Part shown: one piece after another, positions 33,778-43,015 of the stretch
How the letters are laid out: the number at the start of each line of letters is the position of its first letter
How positions within the stretch are numbered: the first letter of the stretch is position 1
Assembly: GCA_009911175.1 (NCBI GenBank)
Contig: QXWX01000056.1
Span: 1-49,232 of the forward strand
Reading direction: 5' to 3'
From: Lachnospiraceae bacterium
GTDB taxonomy: Bacteria; Bacillota_A; Clostridia; Lachnospirales; Lachnospiraceae
Length of the DNA: 49,232 nt
The notes under the pieces: generated by a model
What the model was told of the DNA's origin: nothing
Seen by the model: the letters and a program-made list of their open reading frames with translations, nothing else
Database searches by the model: none
Program-made: the position numbers and the translations under genes

Positions 33778-34894
33778 TATTTTCCTCCTGATTTTGTGAC
33801 TCCATAACAGAATCTATCAAATCTTCAATTTTACTTATATAGTTGGCCATTCCAAATCGTTCTACTGATTTTTTGCACTCGATAGAGATATTTTCTTTAT
33901 CTATTGAAAGCAATCTAGTGATTTCTGATGCGGCTTCATGATCGCTTTGTACAATTTTTCCGCACTTTCCATTATTTGAAAGTTCTCTTAGGGCGCCGAC
34001 ATCTGTTCCAACAAATGGAATTCCAAGGCAAAGTCCTTCGGCAATGCCAAGTCCAAATCCTTCAGTCTTAGACAAAAAAACATTTACTTTTGCCTGCGCT
34101 ATGATTGGAAAAGGATTCTGATGATAACCTAATAAATGTACATTATTTTCTAAATCAAGCTGTTTTGCAGTACTATAAATTTCTTGATCTAACTCACCTT
34201 TTCCTAAATAGTACAAATGTACGTCAGGTAAAGTTTGATGTATAATATTGAGTATATGTATTAGGCGTACAGGATCTTTCCGTTCTTCTAATCTTCCAAC
34301 AAAAATTATCGAATATTTTTCTAGTTTAATTTCTGTTGTGTCAGATCCCTTATGTTTTATCTGATCAATATCGACCCCATTCCAAATTTGTATAATTTTA
34401 TCTGCATGTGAAGGAAACAAATCAATTAATGACTGAGTAGTTATATCACATATTGATACTATTTTCTCAACATTTTGAAATGCTACTTCCTGCCTGTCCT
34501 TTTCTCTTTTGACTTCCGGATCTGCAAGGTCGTAAACATCACTATGAATCCATGCAATATTTTTAGTTCCTTTTGGTAGCAAAAATGTAGGCTTTTGATA
34601 GTTAAATGAAATATATAAATCATAGTCACCTTTTACGTATGTATCTATTAAAACATCCGGTGAATTATAAATCTGCCATTTTTGAGACCTGTTTTCAGGT
34701 GTTGGAACGGCCTTCATTGGTTCCAACACATGGATATTAGAATTTGTTGGTTCAGTTTTTACATCGTAGTGATATATCTCTCTAATACTAATATCATATT
34801 TTTGGGGATTTAGGTTATTTACAATACTGGTAAGTAATGCCTCTGCACCTCCTCCCATACTATAACTAAAAATGAGGAATAAAATTTTAATCAT
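33752..34894 (-). CDS. Family 4 glycosyltransferase
   Basis: This 380-residue protein has the GT-B layout of GT4: an N-terminal MGGGAEALL segment (13-21) for acceptor binding, FVGRLEERKDP (198-208), and the donor motif EGFGLGIAE (278-286; E-x7-E). Length and order are complete. No membrane segment is seen. It overlaps the methyltransferase gene by 26 bases, so they are probably co-translated. It is AT-rich, like its neighbours. Donor unknown. Confidence 0.9.
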   Translation of the reverse strand: MIKILFLIFSYSMGGGAEALLTSIVNNLNPQKYDISIREIYHYDVKTEPTNSNIHVLEPMKAVPTPENRSQKWQIYNSPDVLIDTYVKGDYDLYISFNYQKPTFLLPKGTKNIAWIHSDVYDLADPEVKREKDRQEVAFQNVEKIVSICDITTQSLIDLFPSHADKIIQIWNGVDIDQIKHKGSDTTEIKLEKYSIIFVGRLEERKDPVRLIHILNIIHQTLPDVHLYYLGKGELDQEIYSTAKQLDLENNVHLLGYHQNPFPIIAQAKVNVFLSKTEGFGLGIAEGLCLGIPFVGTDVGALRELSNNGKCGKIVQSDHEAASEITRLLSIDKENISIECKKSVERFGMANYISKIEDLIDSVMESQNQEENNGQQFKTI

Positions 34895-34923
34895 TTTTTC
34901 ATCTCCCTATAAAAACAAAACTT

Positions 34924-36711
34924 TTAATTTAGTAAAAGATCATTTTTCTTACATACAGTAATATCTGGCAAAACAGATTGGTATAATGAAAATGCATCAA
35001 TTTCTAAATTTAATTCATTTGAAATTATTTTCCATTCGCCATCTTCATAGATGATAAGTTGTACACCATTATTAAAGATGAATAATTCAAATGCTTGTAG
35101 TTCTCGCTCTTTGCCGTAATATTTATATAAATATTGAAAATCCGGATTATAAATTCTGGAGCGCTGGACTTTAATATACTTTTGCCCCCAATAATTATAT
35201 CCATCCTTTTTTAAAAGAGAAATTATGATTTTATTCAATTCCATCAATGATATTAAATGATGATTTCTTTGTGGCTGTAATTCTGGGCATTTAATAGCTA
35301 GTGGAATTTCTATTAGGTCTTTATGGCAACTATATTTCAAACGATCAAGTTGTTTTAATGTTTCTGTTTTTTTCATTAAAATATTTCCATGATCTGCATA
35401 TAAAACAATTCTACAAGTAATTTGTTCCAAAAATGGAATTAAAATATTATCTATATAGCGCAGTGCATCATTTTGCTGTTTTACATAATCTGTTCTCAAT
35501 TTCCCGCCTTTTGAATCGAGAAAATCAAACATAATGTTGCTTCCATCTGCGATTAACGAGTTCTCAGTATACGGATTTGCATAAGAATAATGACTCTCAT
35601 ACAGTATATGTAAATAAAATAGGCCATTACTTTCGCCAATCGAATCTTTCATAAAATCCCAAATTTTTTCGGTTATAGTTTGAGAATGACCGATAAACTT
35701 GATTTTCTTAGAGTCAATATATTGAGCACCGTCCGTATAGAAAAAAATATTTCTGTTTTGTTTACATGCCTCTTTGATAAAGGCACATTCCTTTTCTGAA
35801 ATTTGGTTTCTATCATAATATTGAGTTTTCATATCATGATTTGAACTATAAACAGGTATCAAGCTCTCATATGTTGATGTAGATGAAGAATATGCATTAT
35901 CAAAAAAATAGGCTTTTTTATTAATCCAATTCAACAATTTAGGCATCTTCCCGCCAATAAGATCCTGCCTACGCAGTCCATCAACACAAAGCATTAACAC
36001 ATTTTCAGAGTTTATTTTTGAAATTTGTTCTTTTTCTAATTTATATAAGTTCCTTATTTCGTCCAATAGAGTCCTAGATGATATGTTTTCAGTTAATCTT
36101 GTCAGTTGTTCTGCATACTTAATGGCAGTTTGAAAATCTTTGATTAAAATATACTGCTTTATAATCTTTTTAAGACATTCTATTTGATCATTTTTAATTA
36201 ACGAATTTTTATAAAGAATTTGTAATTCATTAATTGTTTCATACTTACTGTGAGGATGTGATTCAGAGAAATAACTAGCCTTTAAGTTAATTCCGTTAGC
36301 ATCGAGCTTTTCATATATATCCAAGTAATCAACAGCTTTGTGACTTAATGATAGTTCTTCTTTAATCTCATCTTTGTAAACATAAGAAGAAATTATAATA
36401 CCATCAATCATATTTTTTTCTATTTGATCAGGAGTAATAATTTTAAATCCACTACGAACCGAATGGTTGGGAGAAGAATCTATAATTATTTTCACCTTTC
36501 TCATTTCGCTTATGTAGTCAGTCATCAACATGTCTGTATGTCTGCCCAAACACCATATAGCAGGATTTTTATGCTCACTGCAGAATGTATATAGAGATTG
36601 TCCAATAATTTGACTGATTTTTGATGTAGTGGATTTTTTGTCAATTTTTAATTTTTGAAGTAATCTTTCATAGCTTTCTATAATGCTATCATGTTGCTTT
36701 CTTTGAATCAT
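34924..36711 (-). CDS. Soluble sulfatase/alkaline-phosphatase superfamily protein with Rossmann-like module (copy 1)
   Basis: This 595-residue protein starts with the small Rossmann-like module (NPAIWCLGRHTDMLMTDYI, then IIIDSSPNHSVRSGFKIITP, near 49-120). It continues with a helical linker and then a sulfatase-superfamily domain: LCVDGLRRQD (241-250), the nucleophile-like SSSTSTYESLIP (275-286), HxxxESH (368-374) and ADHGN (439-443). Relatives such as LTA synthase and phosphoethanolamine transferases move phospho-alcohols and are membrane-bound and extracytoplasmic. This protein has no membrane segment, so a cytosolic phosphotransferase or esterase is likelier. It is paralogous to the gene at 37954 but far more AT-rich. 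Confidence 0.78.
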   Translation of the reverse strand: MIQRKQHDSIIESYERLLQKLKIDKKSTTSKISQIIGQSLYTFCSEHKNPAIWCLGRHTDMLMTDYISEMRKVKIIIDSSPNHSVRSGFKIITPDQIEKNMIDGIIISSYVYKDEIKEELSLSHKAVDYLDIYEKLDANGINLKASYFSESHPHSKYETINELQILYKNSLIKNDQIECLKKIIKQYILIKDFQTAIKYAEQLTRLTENISSRTLLDEIRNLYKLEKEQISKINSENVLMLCVDGLRRQDLIGGKMPKLLNWINKKAYFFDNAYSSSTSTYESLIPVYSSNHDMKTQYYDRNQISEKECAFIKEACKQNRNIFFYTDGAQYIDSKKIKFIGHSQTITEKIWDFMKDSIGESNGLFYLHILYESHYSYANPYTENSLIADGSNIMFDFLDSKGGKLRTDYVKQQNDALRYIDNILIPFLEQITCRIVLYADHGNILMKKTETLKQLDRLKYSCHKDLIEIPLAIKCPELQPQRNHHLISLMELNKIIISLLKKDGYNYWGQKYIKVQRSRIYNPDFQYLYKYYGKERELQAFELFIFNNGVQLIIYEDGEWKIISNELNLEIDAFSLYQSVLPDITVCKKNDLLLN

Positions 36712-36720
36712 TTTAAACTC

Positions 36721-37884
36721 CTAGTCAAAAATAAGTATAGGCTTGTCCCATATTATTTCTATATCATTTCTCCAATCCAGTAATCGGTATTTTATTGTTT
36801 GGGCCAGGTTTTCATCGAAAACAGCAATTAAAATTAAATCAATATTTCCTGGGAAGAATGTTTTGATTTGTTCAACGGTCGCATATGGAAATTCTTTTTT
36901 TTCTTGATCGGCCCAACTTACAATCTCTGCAAACTGATATTTAGAGATTTGAAAATAATAGTCTTGTCCAACTTTTCCGGATCCATATAATAGAACTTTT
37001 TTGCCTCTTAAATCACCTATTTTAGGATACTTATACTTCGGGATATAATAATTATTCCATGTTGCTAGAATCTGTAATGATAAATAACTGAATCTTTTTT
37101 TTAAAGCAGTAACAACAGATTTATTAAATCCATGTTCTATTAAAATATTATATAATAAATTATATAAAGTGTAATGTTCAAATAGTCTTTCTACCGATAG
37201 ATCATTTGAAATAGAGTTTGATCTTATACTATAATGATAAAAAGCATCTGGAATTATAACAAAATTATTAGAGTTAATAATGCAATGGCACATGGCAATC
37301 AAATCTTCTCCATATGATTGCGAAAGAGGCACTTTTTTATAATTATTTAAAATAAATGTTCTTTCAAATAAGTTACACCATAAAGCAGGCCCGATTTTTG
37401 CATCTGGATAGAGCGAAAATAATTCTATCAAAAAAAGCTCTTTATTCGGACCGTTTTTATAATAAATTGGCTTTGCTGATGTGCACTGGATTTTATTTTG
37501 AGCATTTTCAAAATATCCTGAATGAACAAATTTAGCCTGATATTGCTCTGCAATATTATATAAAGTATAGAACATTTTATTGTCAATATAGTCATCTGCA
37601 TCTACAAATCCGATATATTTCCCCATTGCACAATCCAAGCCTGTTTGACGTGCAACAGTTGGACCGCCATTTTTTCTGTGTATTACCTGAACACGAGAAT
37701 CCTTTTGTACATATTCATCACATATTTTACCAGATTGATCAGTGGAACCATCATCAACCAATATGATTTGCAAATTGGAATACTTTTGATTTATAATACT
37801 TTCTATGCATTGAGCCAGATGACATTCAGCATTATAAACAGGAACTATTATACTGATTAAATTTTCCTGGAATTGCTCTGACAT
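36721..37884 (-). CDS. GT2 glycosyltransferase with C-terminal Rossmann-like module
   Basis: This 387-residue protein has a GT2 domain with ISIIVPVYNAE (10-20), VDDGSTDQ (43-50) and DADD (95-98). Residues 295-387 carry the small Rossmann-like module (KKVLLYGSGKVGQDYYFQI, then IVSWADQEKKEFPYATVEQI and IDLILIAVFDENLAQTI). It is 9 bp from the copy 1 sulfatase-like gene and forms with it the first of two sulfatase/GT2 pairs. It is AT-rich. Confidence 0.84.
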   Translation of the reverse strand: MSEQFQENLISIIVPVYNAECHLAQCIESIINQKYSNLQIILVDDGSTDQSGKICDEYVQKDSRVQVIHRKNGGPTVARQTGLDCAMGKYIGFVDADDYIDNKMFYTLYNIAEQYQAKFVHSGYFENAQNKIQCTSAKPIYYKNGPNKELFLIELFSLYPDAKIGPALWCNLFERTFILNNYKKVPLSQSYGEDLIAMCHCIINSNNFVIIPDAFYHYSIRSNSISNDLSVERLFEHYTLYNLLYNILIEHGFNKSVVTALKKRFSYLSLQILATWNNYYIPKYKYPKIGDLRGKKVLLYGSGKVGQDYYFQISKYQFAEIVSWADQEKKEFPYATVEQIKTFFPGNIDLILIAVFDENLAQTIKYRLLDWRNDIEIIWDKPILIFD

Positions 37885-37953
37885 TGCTATACCTCTAATC
37901 GTTTACAGTTTAGGAGTCTCTTACGAGTTTATTTAGTTAACTTTTGCATACCA

Positions 37954-39744
37954 TTACCTAGTATTATAAACTGTGATATGGGACTTGATTTTATTAATAT
38001 ACTTTTGTACTTTTGCTTTATTTTCAAAATCCACCTCAAAATTTAACCGAAAAAGTATAGTTGAACCATTCCCATAGACCCCCAATTTATACCCATCCTC
38101 AAAAATAAAAACCTCAAACGCCAACAGGCATTTTTCCTTCCCGATTTCCCGATACAAATATTGAAAATCAGGATTATACAGCTCTGACCTTGCGATTTTT
38201 ACAAATGGCTGCTTTGGAATCTGATATTTTTTCTGATTCAGCATACTGATAACAATCTCATTCAATGACATGAGCGACATCAGCTGATCGCTCTTCCCTG
38301 CTCCCATTTCCGGAGAGCGCATCAAATAAGGAATGCGAATCCATTCTTCATCAAAAGTAAACTTAGTTTCCGGAATATCCAGTATACTGCAGTCCGGCTC
38401 CAATATCAGATTTCCGTGATCCGCATATACCAGCATCCTGCATCTCAATCTGCCTATAAAGGGAGCCAGGACATCATCCAGATAATGAATGGAATCCAGA
38501 TGCTGCCGCTCATAATCTGTACGGAGTTTTCTACCCTTTTGCGGAAGAAAGTCAAACAGCATTGCCGTCCCCTCGGAGATCAGATTGTCTTCGGTATATG
38601 GATTAGAAAAAGAATAATGACTTTCATATACGATATGTATATAGAAAAGACCATTTTCTTCATCTGCTGCATCCAGAGTAAAATTCCACATTTTCTCCGT
38701 TGCCGTCTGAAATGCTCCGGTATACTTTATTTCTGTGCTGTCGATATAGCTGTCTGTATCCGTATAAAAGTAAATCTGACGATTTTGTTTCCTGGCTTCC
38801 TGGAAAAAGCGGCATTCCTGGTCTGATATGGAATTTCTATTATAGTACTCTGTCCGCAAGTCATCGTTTTCGCTGTATACCGGAATCAGACTTTCATACG
38901 TAGACGTAGAAAACGAATACGCATTGTCAAATATAAACGCGCTTTCCGCAAATTCCCTGCTTAATTTTGGCATATACTTTTCAGACAAATCCTGATACCG
39001 CAATCCGTCAATACAGAGCATGAGCACATGATTTTCCGATATGGATTCGGCTGCTTTTTTCTGTAACTCATAAAGCGCATCAACATCTGCCAGCAGTCCG
39101 TCAATCCTGCTCGTATCCTCCTGCTCTATTTCTCCCAGTTTTTTCCATTCCTCCAGCTTTATAAGCGCAGTCCGGAAATCCTTGATATGGATATATTTCG
39201 TCACGAGACGCAGATACAGCTCATGCAAGGTCTCTATATCTGTATGGCTTCGGATCTCCCTCTGCAGCTGGTTGATTCTTTTATAATGCTGATACGGATG
39301 ATTGGAGTAATAATAGTCCGACTGAAGCATGATCCCCCTTTGCTCAAATTCATCATATATATCCAGCACTGGCAGGTCAGGATGCTTTTCCTTCATGCTC
39401 TGCTTTATATCATTACGGAATTTATAACTGGACAGGATGACTGCATCAATCCCCCGTATTTCTAAGTCTTCATCCTTAATCAGTATGAAACCATGGTTTT
39501 CATCACAGGGGGCATAATTATCAACGATATATTTCACCTTTTTTAGTTCATACATAAAATCCGCCATCAGCATCTGTGTATGTCCGCCGTTACAATATAA
39601 GGCCGGCTTCTTCGCACCTAATAAAAAGCGATGCAGTGACTGCCTGATCACGGAGCATATATTTTTTGCGTCCAGCGGACGGTCAAGTGCATAATCCGTA
39701 AATAAATCGTGATATCGTTTTTCCAGTTCCTGTCTGATACTCAT
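37954..39744 (-). CDS. Soluble sulfatase/alkaline-phosphatase superfamily protein with Rossmann-like module (copy 2)
   Basis: This 596-residue paralogue of the protein at 34924 has the same order: Rossmann-like module (KPALYCNGGHTQMLMADFM, then IVDNYAPCDENHGFILIKDE), linker, LCIDGLRYQD (243-252), a SFSTSTYESLIP nucleophile region and ADHGN. No signal peptide or membrane segment is seen. The ATG at 39744 shares its A with the stop codon of the upstream GT2 gene (TGATG). Its base composition is like the rest of the island, not like its AT-rich twin. A TTG one codon earlier is a possible alternative start. Confidence 0.78.
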   Translation of the reverse strand: MSIRQELEKRYHDLFTDYALDRPLDAKNICSVIRQSLHRFLLGAKKPALYCNGGHTQMLMADFMYELKKVKYIVDNYAPCDENHGFILIKDEDLEIRGIDAVILSSYKFRNDIKQSMKEKHPDLPVLDIYDEFEQRGIMLQSDYYYSNHPYQHYKRINQLQREIRSHTDIETLHELYLRLVTKYIHIKDFRTALIKLEEWKKLGEIEQEDTSRIDGLLADVDALYELQKKAAESISENHVLMLCIDGLRYQDLSEKYMPKLSREFAESAFIFDNAYSFSTSTYESLIPVYSENDDLRTEYYNRNSISDQECRFFQEARKQNRQIYFYTDTDSYIDSTEIKYTGAFQTATEKMWNFTLDAADEENGLFYIHIVYESHYSFSNPYTEDNLISEGTAMLFDFLPQKGRKLRTDYERQHLDSIHYLDDVLAPFIGRLRCRMLVYADHGNLILEPDCSILDIPETKFTFDEEWIRIPYLMRSPEMGAGKSDQLMSLMSLNEIVISMLNQKKYQIPKQPFVKIARSELYNPDFQYLYREIGKEKCLLAFEVFIFEDGYKLGVYGNGSTILFRLNFEVDFENKAKVQKYINKIKSHITVYNTR

Positions 39745-41366
39745 CAAGCTTCCATACTCCTCTCAATCATCCCGGCAATCTCCTGATTGGCCAATTCATT
39801 CAAATGGGAAGGAATAGCCCCGTATTCATACTGCCGATCTGTAAAGTAATAACTACTTTTATAAGCGCTGACAACCTTTAATCTGCTGCAATGGAGCTCA
39901 AAAAAATCATAATAGCTTTTTAAAATCCGGTTCATATTCCGAATTTCATCCAGATTTTCATACGGTTCTTGACTGTGCGCATCTCCAACCTGCTCGCTCA
40001 GATAATTTTGTACCAGAACGATCTTTACAGATGGATAGTTTTCCCTGATCCGCTCCAGAAATCCCCGGCAGCTTTTCTCCCACAACACCTGGCATTCCTT
40101 CGAATCCCGCTTGATAATTACCGCATTTTCCAGAGGGCATTCCGCGCCTTCAAGGGCATCACTTTTTGTCAGATATCCGTTTCCATAGGAGAGTACATCG
40201 AACCTTTCCTCGATAAAATCAAGAAACAGATATTCCGGCATAGTCTCGTGTAATATTTCCCAAAACTGATTTTCCAATTCTCTTTTCAGCATAATCTCCC
40301 TGTATCTGTTCCGGTGTTTGCAAGGGACTTCCGTATCAACAGGATGCATCAGGCTGATCAGGCTTGTAAAATTAAAACGGCAGTATGGATTATGCAGCAG
40401 ATTCATATGGCCCAGAATACGGTTCAGATTATAGCCGCCCATGGTGATATAGCGATAATCAGGTGTACCCGGAAATCTGCCCGCAATATAGGTATAATAA
40501 TTTTCTGTAAGCTTCTGATAATCCGCTTTCTCTTTTCTATAAAAAAATACAGCCAGCAGATCGGATAATTTCAGTTTTATGATTTTCTCCAGAGTTTCTT
40601 CATATTCCGAATATAATCCGCATCGTTCAAAGCCCTGCAACATGATCTCGGAAGCCTGTATTCCAATTGCGTTTTCATCTTCATTTGTCGGACGCGGTTG
40701 TGCGGTCAGGGAACCTTTACGGAATATCCGGTAGTAATATAAAGCCTCATGCACATTTTCAATCCGGTTACTGACGGCCAGAAGCAGAGGATAAATGGCT
40801 CTCGCCTCGCTGTGGCAGTCCGGGAAGCTGATATTGTTCTTCGTAAAAAGTTCCTTTTTAAACAGACATTTCCAGATTGCTGTGTATCCATATTTCATAT
40901 GTTCTTTCAGGTTATAATCCATGCCCATGCGCCCGGAACAGACACGATATGTTTTCACTCCGGTTTCACTATTTACACGGTACACATCACATTCCACAAG
41001 ATCAGTATCATTTTCTGTAATACGATGGTACATGATTTCCAGATAACGGCTGTCGATCCAGTCATCTGCATCCAAAAATGCAAGATACGTTCCGACCGCT
41101 TTCTGCAGCCCCAGATTCCTTGCTTTGGAAGGTCCTTCATTGGATTTGCTGATCAGCCGGATACGGCAATCTTTTTCTGCCCATTCCCGGCATTTCTGCC
41201 CGGAGCCGTCCGTAGATCCATCATCAATCAAAATAACTTCAAAATCAGAAAATGTCTGATTTACTACAGACTCAAGACATTGATCGAGCCATTCGGATAC
41301 ATTATATACAGGTATGATAATACTGATTACGGCTTTAGATGTTTCTTTCTCGATTCCCATGCTCAT
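39744..41366 (-). CDS. GT2 glycosyltransferase with C-terminal SGNH-like (DUF6270-type) region
   Basis: This 540-residue protein starts with a GT2 domain: ISIIIPVYNVSEWLDQCL (14-31), IDDGSTDGS (47-55) and DADDW (99-103). The last 200 residues contain DFIEERFDVLSYGNGYLT, VLVQNYLSEQ, NRILKSYYDFF and, near the end, SHLN. This pattern resembles the DUF6270 group of putative SGNH-type domains, which often accompany surface sugar genes and may add or remove acyl or other groups. The domain call is by eye. The gene overlaps the end of the ParB-like gene by 32 bases, which is unusually long. Confidence 0.75.
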   Translation of the reverse strand: MSMGIEKETSKAVISIIIPVYNVSEWLDQCLESVVNQTFSDFEVILIDDGSTDGSGQKCREWAEKDCRIRLISKSNEGPSKARNLGLQKAVGTYLAFLDADDWIDSRYLEIMYHRITENDTDLVECDVYRVNSETGVKTYRVCSGRMGMDYNLKEHMKYGYTAIWKCLFKKELFTKNNISFPDCHSEARAIYPLLLAVSNRIENVHEALYYYRIFRKGSLTAQPRPTNEDENAIGIQASEIMLQGFERCGLYSEYEETLEKIIKLKLSDLLAVFFYRKEKADYQKLTENYYTYIAGRFPGTPDYRYITMGGYNLNRILGHMNLLHNPYCRFNFTSLISLMHPVDTEVPCKHRNRYREIMLKRELENQFWEILHETMPEYLFLDFIEERFDVLSYGNGYLTKSDALEGAECPLENAVIIKRDSKECQVLWEKSCRGFLERIRENYPSVKIVLVQNYLSEQVGDAHSQEPYENLDEIRNMNRILKSYYDFFELHCSRLKVVSAYKSSYYFTDRQYEYGAIPSHLNELANQEIAGMIERSMEA

Positions 41367-42159
41367 ATCTCTGCAAATACCTTCTCTGTGTATCTTCTAA
41401 TCTCTGTAGTTCACTTTCTGAAAACCCATACTGCATCAGTAGTTCTTTTGTCAGCATCGGCTCACATCCATGGATATCCCGCACGGACAGATCCGTGGGA
41501 TAGACATCCCCGCAGATCGTCTCCTGCCCGGTATAGATCGCCATAGCCAGTCTGTGGTTGCCGTCTATGACCCCGTAATTGCGGTTAAAGGTCAGCAGGC
41601 TGCCTTTTCTGCAGCCGGTCTGCTTCCATTCATCAATCAGCTTCTGAAATTGTTTCAGCCGCTGTACGGCCGTATCCCGGCTGCAGTGCATTTGCTGCGC
41701 CCGAACATAATAGTCGGAACCGTAAGGGGAAATTCCGTCCTGCGCCTCGATCGCCGCCAGACGCACCCCAAGACGCAGATCCTGATCAAAACCTTTCAAA
41801 AGCATCGACACCGGAACTTCCACACTTTCCTGTTCTGGTTCCCCGAACATCAACCTGTACAAAAATGGATAAATCCAGATATACTGTCCGGTCTTCTTCC
41901 GGACGATTTTCTCTATCTCGTCCAGGATAGATTCATGCACAGCCAGGCAGATGATCGTGTTTTCTCCAAAATCAACATCCTCAAAGCAGCGTACCTGTAC
42001 GCCTTCAAATAATTCACCATCACTTACGTCGCTGCTCCTTACAAAATATGAAATCTGCTTCTGGAAGCCATGATTCAGCAAGGCTCTGTAAAACTTCCGC
42101 GCGACATGCCCGGTTCCGTAGATGATAATTTTTTTGCCGTTGAGTTGTTCCAGAATCAT
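41335..42159 (-). CDS. Orphan protein: Rossmann-like module plus ParB-like DGNHR domain
   Basis: Residues 8-80 of this 274-residue protein are the small Rossmann-like module (KKIIIYGTGHVARKFYRAL, then YFVRSSDVSDGELFEGVQV and NTIICLAVHESILDEI). Its C-terminal part contains IDGNHRLAMA (198-207), the core motif of ParB/sulfiredoxin-fold proteins (DGxHR). There is no ParB DNA-binding helix-turn-helix, so it is not a chromosome partition protein. Such folds can be CTP-dependent or ATP-dependent enzymes, and a kinase or phosphotransfer role is conceivable here. I cannot name its function. It starts after GGAGGA, one base after the licD-like gene stop. Confidence 0.6.
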   Translation of the reverse strand: MILEQLNGKKIIIYGTGHVARKFYRALLNHGFQKQISYFVRSSDVSDGELFEGVQVRCFEDVDFGENTIICLAVHESILDEIEKIVRKKTGQYIWIYPFLYRLMFGEPEQESVEVPVSMLLKGFDQDLRLGVRLAAIEAQDGISPYGSDYYVRAQQMHCSRDTAVQRLKQFQKLIDEWKQTGCRKGSLLTFNRNYGVIDGNHRLAMAIYTGQETICGDVYPTDLSVRDIHGCEPMLTKELLMQYGFSESELQRLEDTQRRYLQRYEHGNRERNI

Positions 42160-42160
42160 G

Positions 42161-42982
42161 CTATCCTCCAAAGCCGATATAAGTGACCGTATGCCCCGGG
42201 GTCTGTTTTTCCTCAGACGGCAGAGTCATGTAGTCCTCCCCAAAATAATAAGTCAGGAATCCGGAGATATCCTGCGGCGCGCGGACCGACAGTCCCTCAA
42301 ACTCAATATCTTTCGTTTCCATATGCCATTTCCGAAGGAAACCGCCGGCCTCCTCCGCAGAGCCCCACCCAAAGCAGCGGACACGGGGCGTACCGTTATC
42401 ACGGTATCTCTGACGCAGATATTTCATCCCCTGATGTCCCCATTCCTTGGGGAACAGATTCAGCAGATTAAAGCCCAGCCAGCTGCTGAAACACTTCCGG
42501 TTCAGGGCGCCGACTTCCGAGTACAGCAGTTTTCGGCAAAGCCAGGAGACGCAGGTACAGATTCGTTTTGATGCAGGATTTTCCGGCAGATCATCATCCG
42601 GAAAAATGTCTATAAAAATTCCATTTTGCGCAGTCATCTTATACTGGCCTTTTCTTTTATAAACGGTTCCTTTCTTCAGTATCCTGGCATATTCCCAACG
42701 ATATCCGGGATCAGTCCGCCAGGTCTGAAGGAAATAGTCCTCTGACAGTTCTGTCCGGCAGATCCTGCAGAATTTTTCATAATTTTCACGCAGCATACGT
42801 ACATCCACATCATCATCCCAGGGGATAAACCCACCGTGCCGTACAGCTCCAAGCAGTGTGCCGCCGTCCAGTATGTAGTCAATCTGATGCTTCCGACAGA
42901 TGCGGTCCAGCTCCCGCAGCATATCAAGTTCTGTCAGCTGGAGCCTCCGCAAAATTTCTTTTGTATAGACAAATTTTCCCAA
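42161..42982 (-). CDS. LicD-family phosphotransferase
   Basis: LicD proteins transfer phosphocholine or other CDP-activated phospho-alcohols to sugars. This 273-residue protein has the family core: LDGGTLLGAVRHGGFIPWDD (38-57), continuing DVD. The acidic DDDVD is the metal site. No ATG is available in frame, so the start appears to be a TTG at 42982, seven bases after GAGG. It follows the Gfo/Idh/MocA gene, and the CDP-forming fusion protein lies just upstream of that. Its donor may be that CDP-linked compound or a CMP-phosphonate. No phosphocholine uptake or licC gene is seen. Confidence 0.88.
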   Translation of the reverse strand: MGKFVYTKEILRRLQLTELDMLRELDRICRKHQIDYILDGGTLLGAVRHGGFIPWDDDVDVRMLRENYEKFCRICRTELSEDYFLQTWRTDPGYRWEYARILKKGTVYKRKGQYKMTAQNGIFIDIFPDDDLPENPASKRICTCVSWLCRKLLYSEVGALNRKCFSSWLGFNLLNLFPKEWGHQGMKYLRQRYRDNGTPRVRCFGWGSAEEAGGFLRKWHMETKDIEFEGLSVRAPQDISGFLTYYFGEDYMTLPSEEKQTPGHTVTYIGFGG

Positions 42983-43015
42983 AACATCCTCGCTTTTTCT
43001 GTATCATTCCAATTC

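Noticed and set aside
40749..41546. Plus-strand open frame of 265 codons across the GT2 and ParB-like genes
   Set aside because: It spans two real genes on the other strand and has no domain signal.
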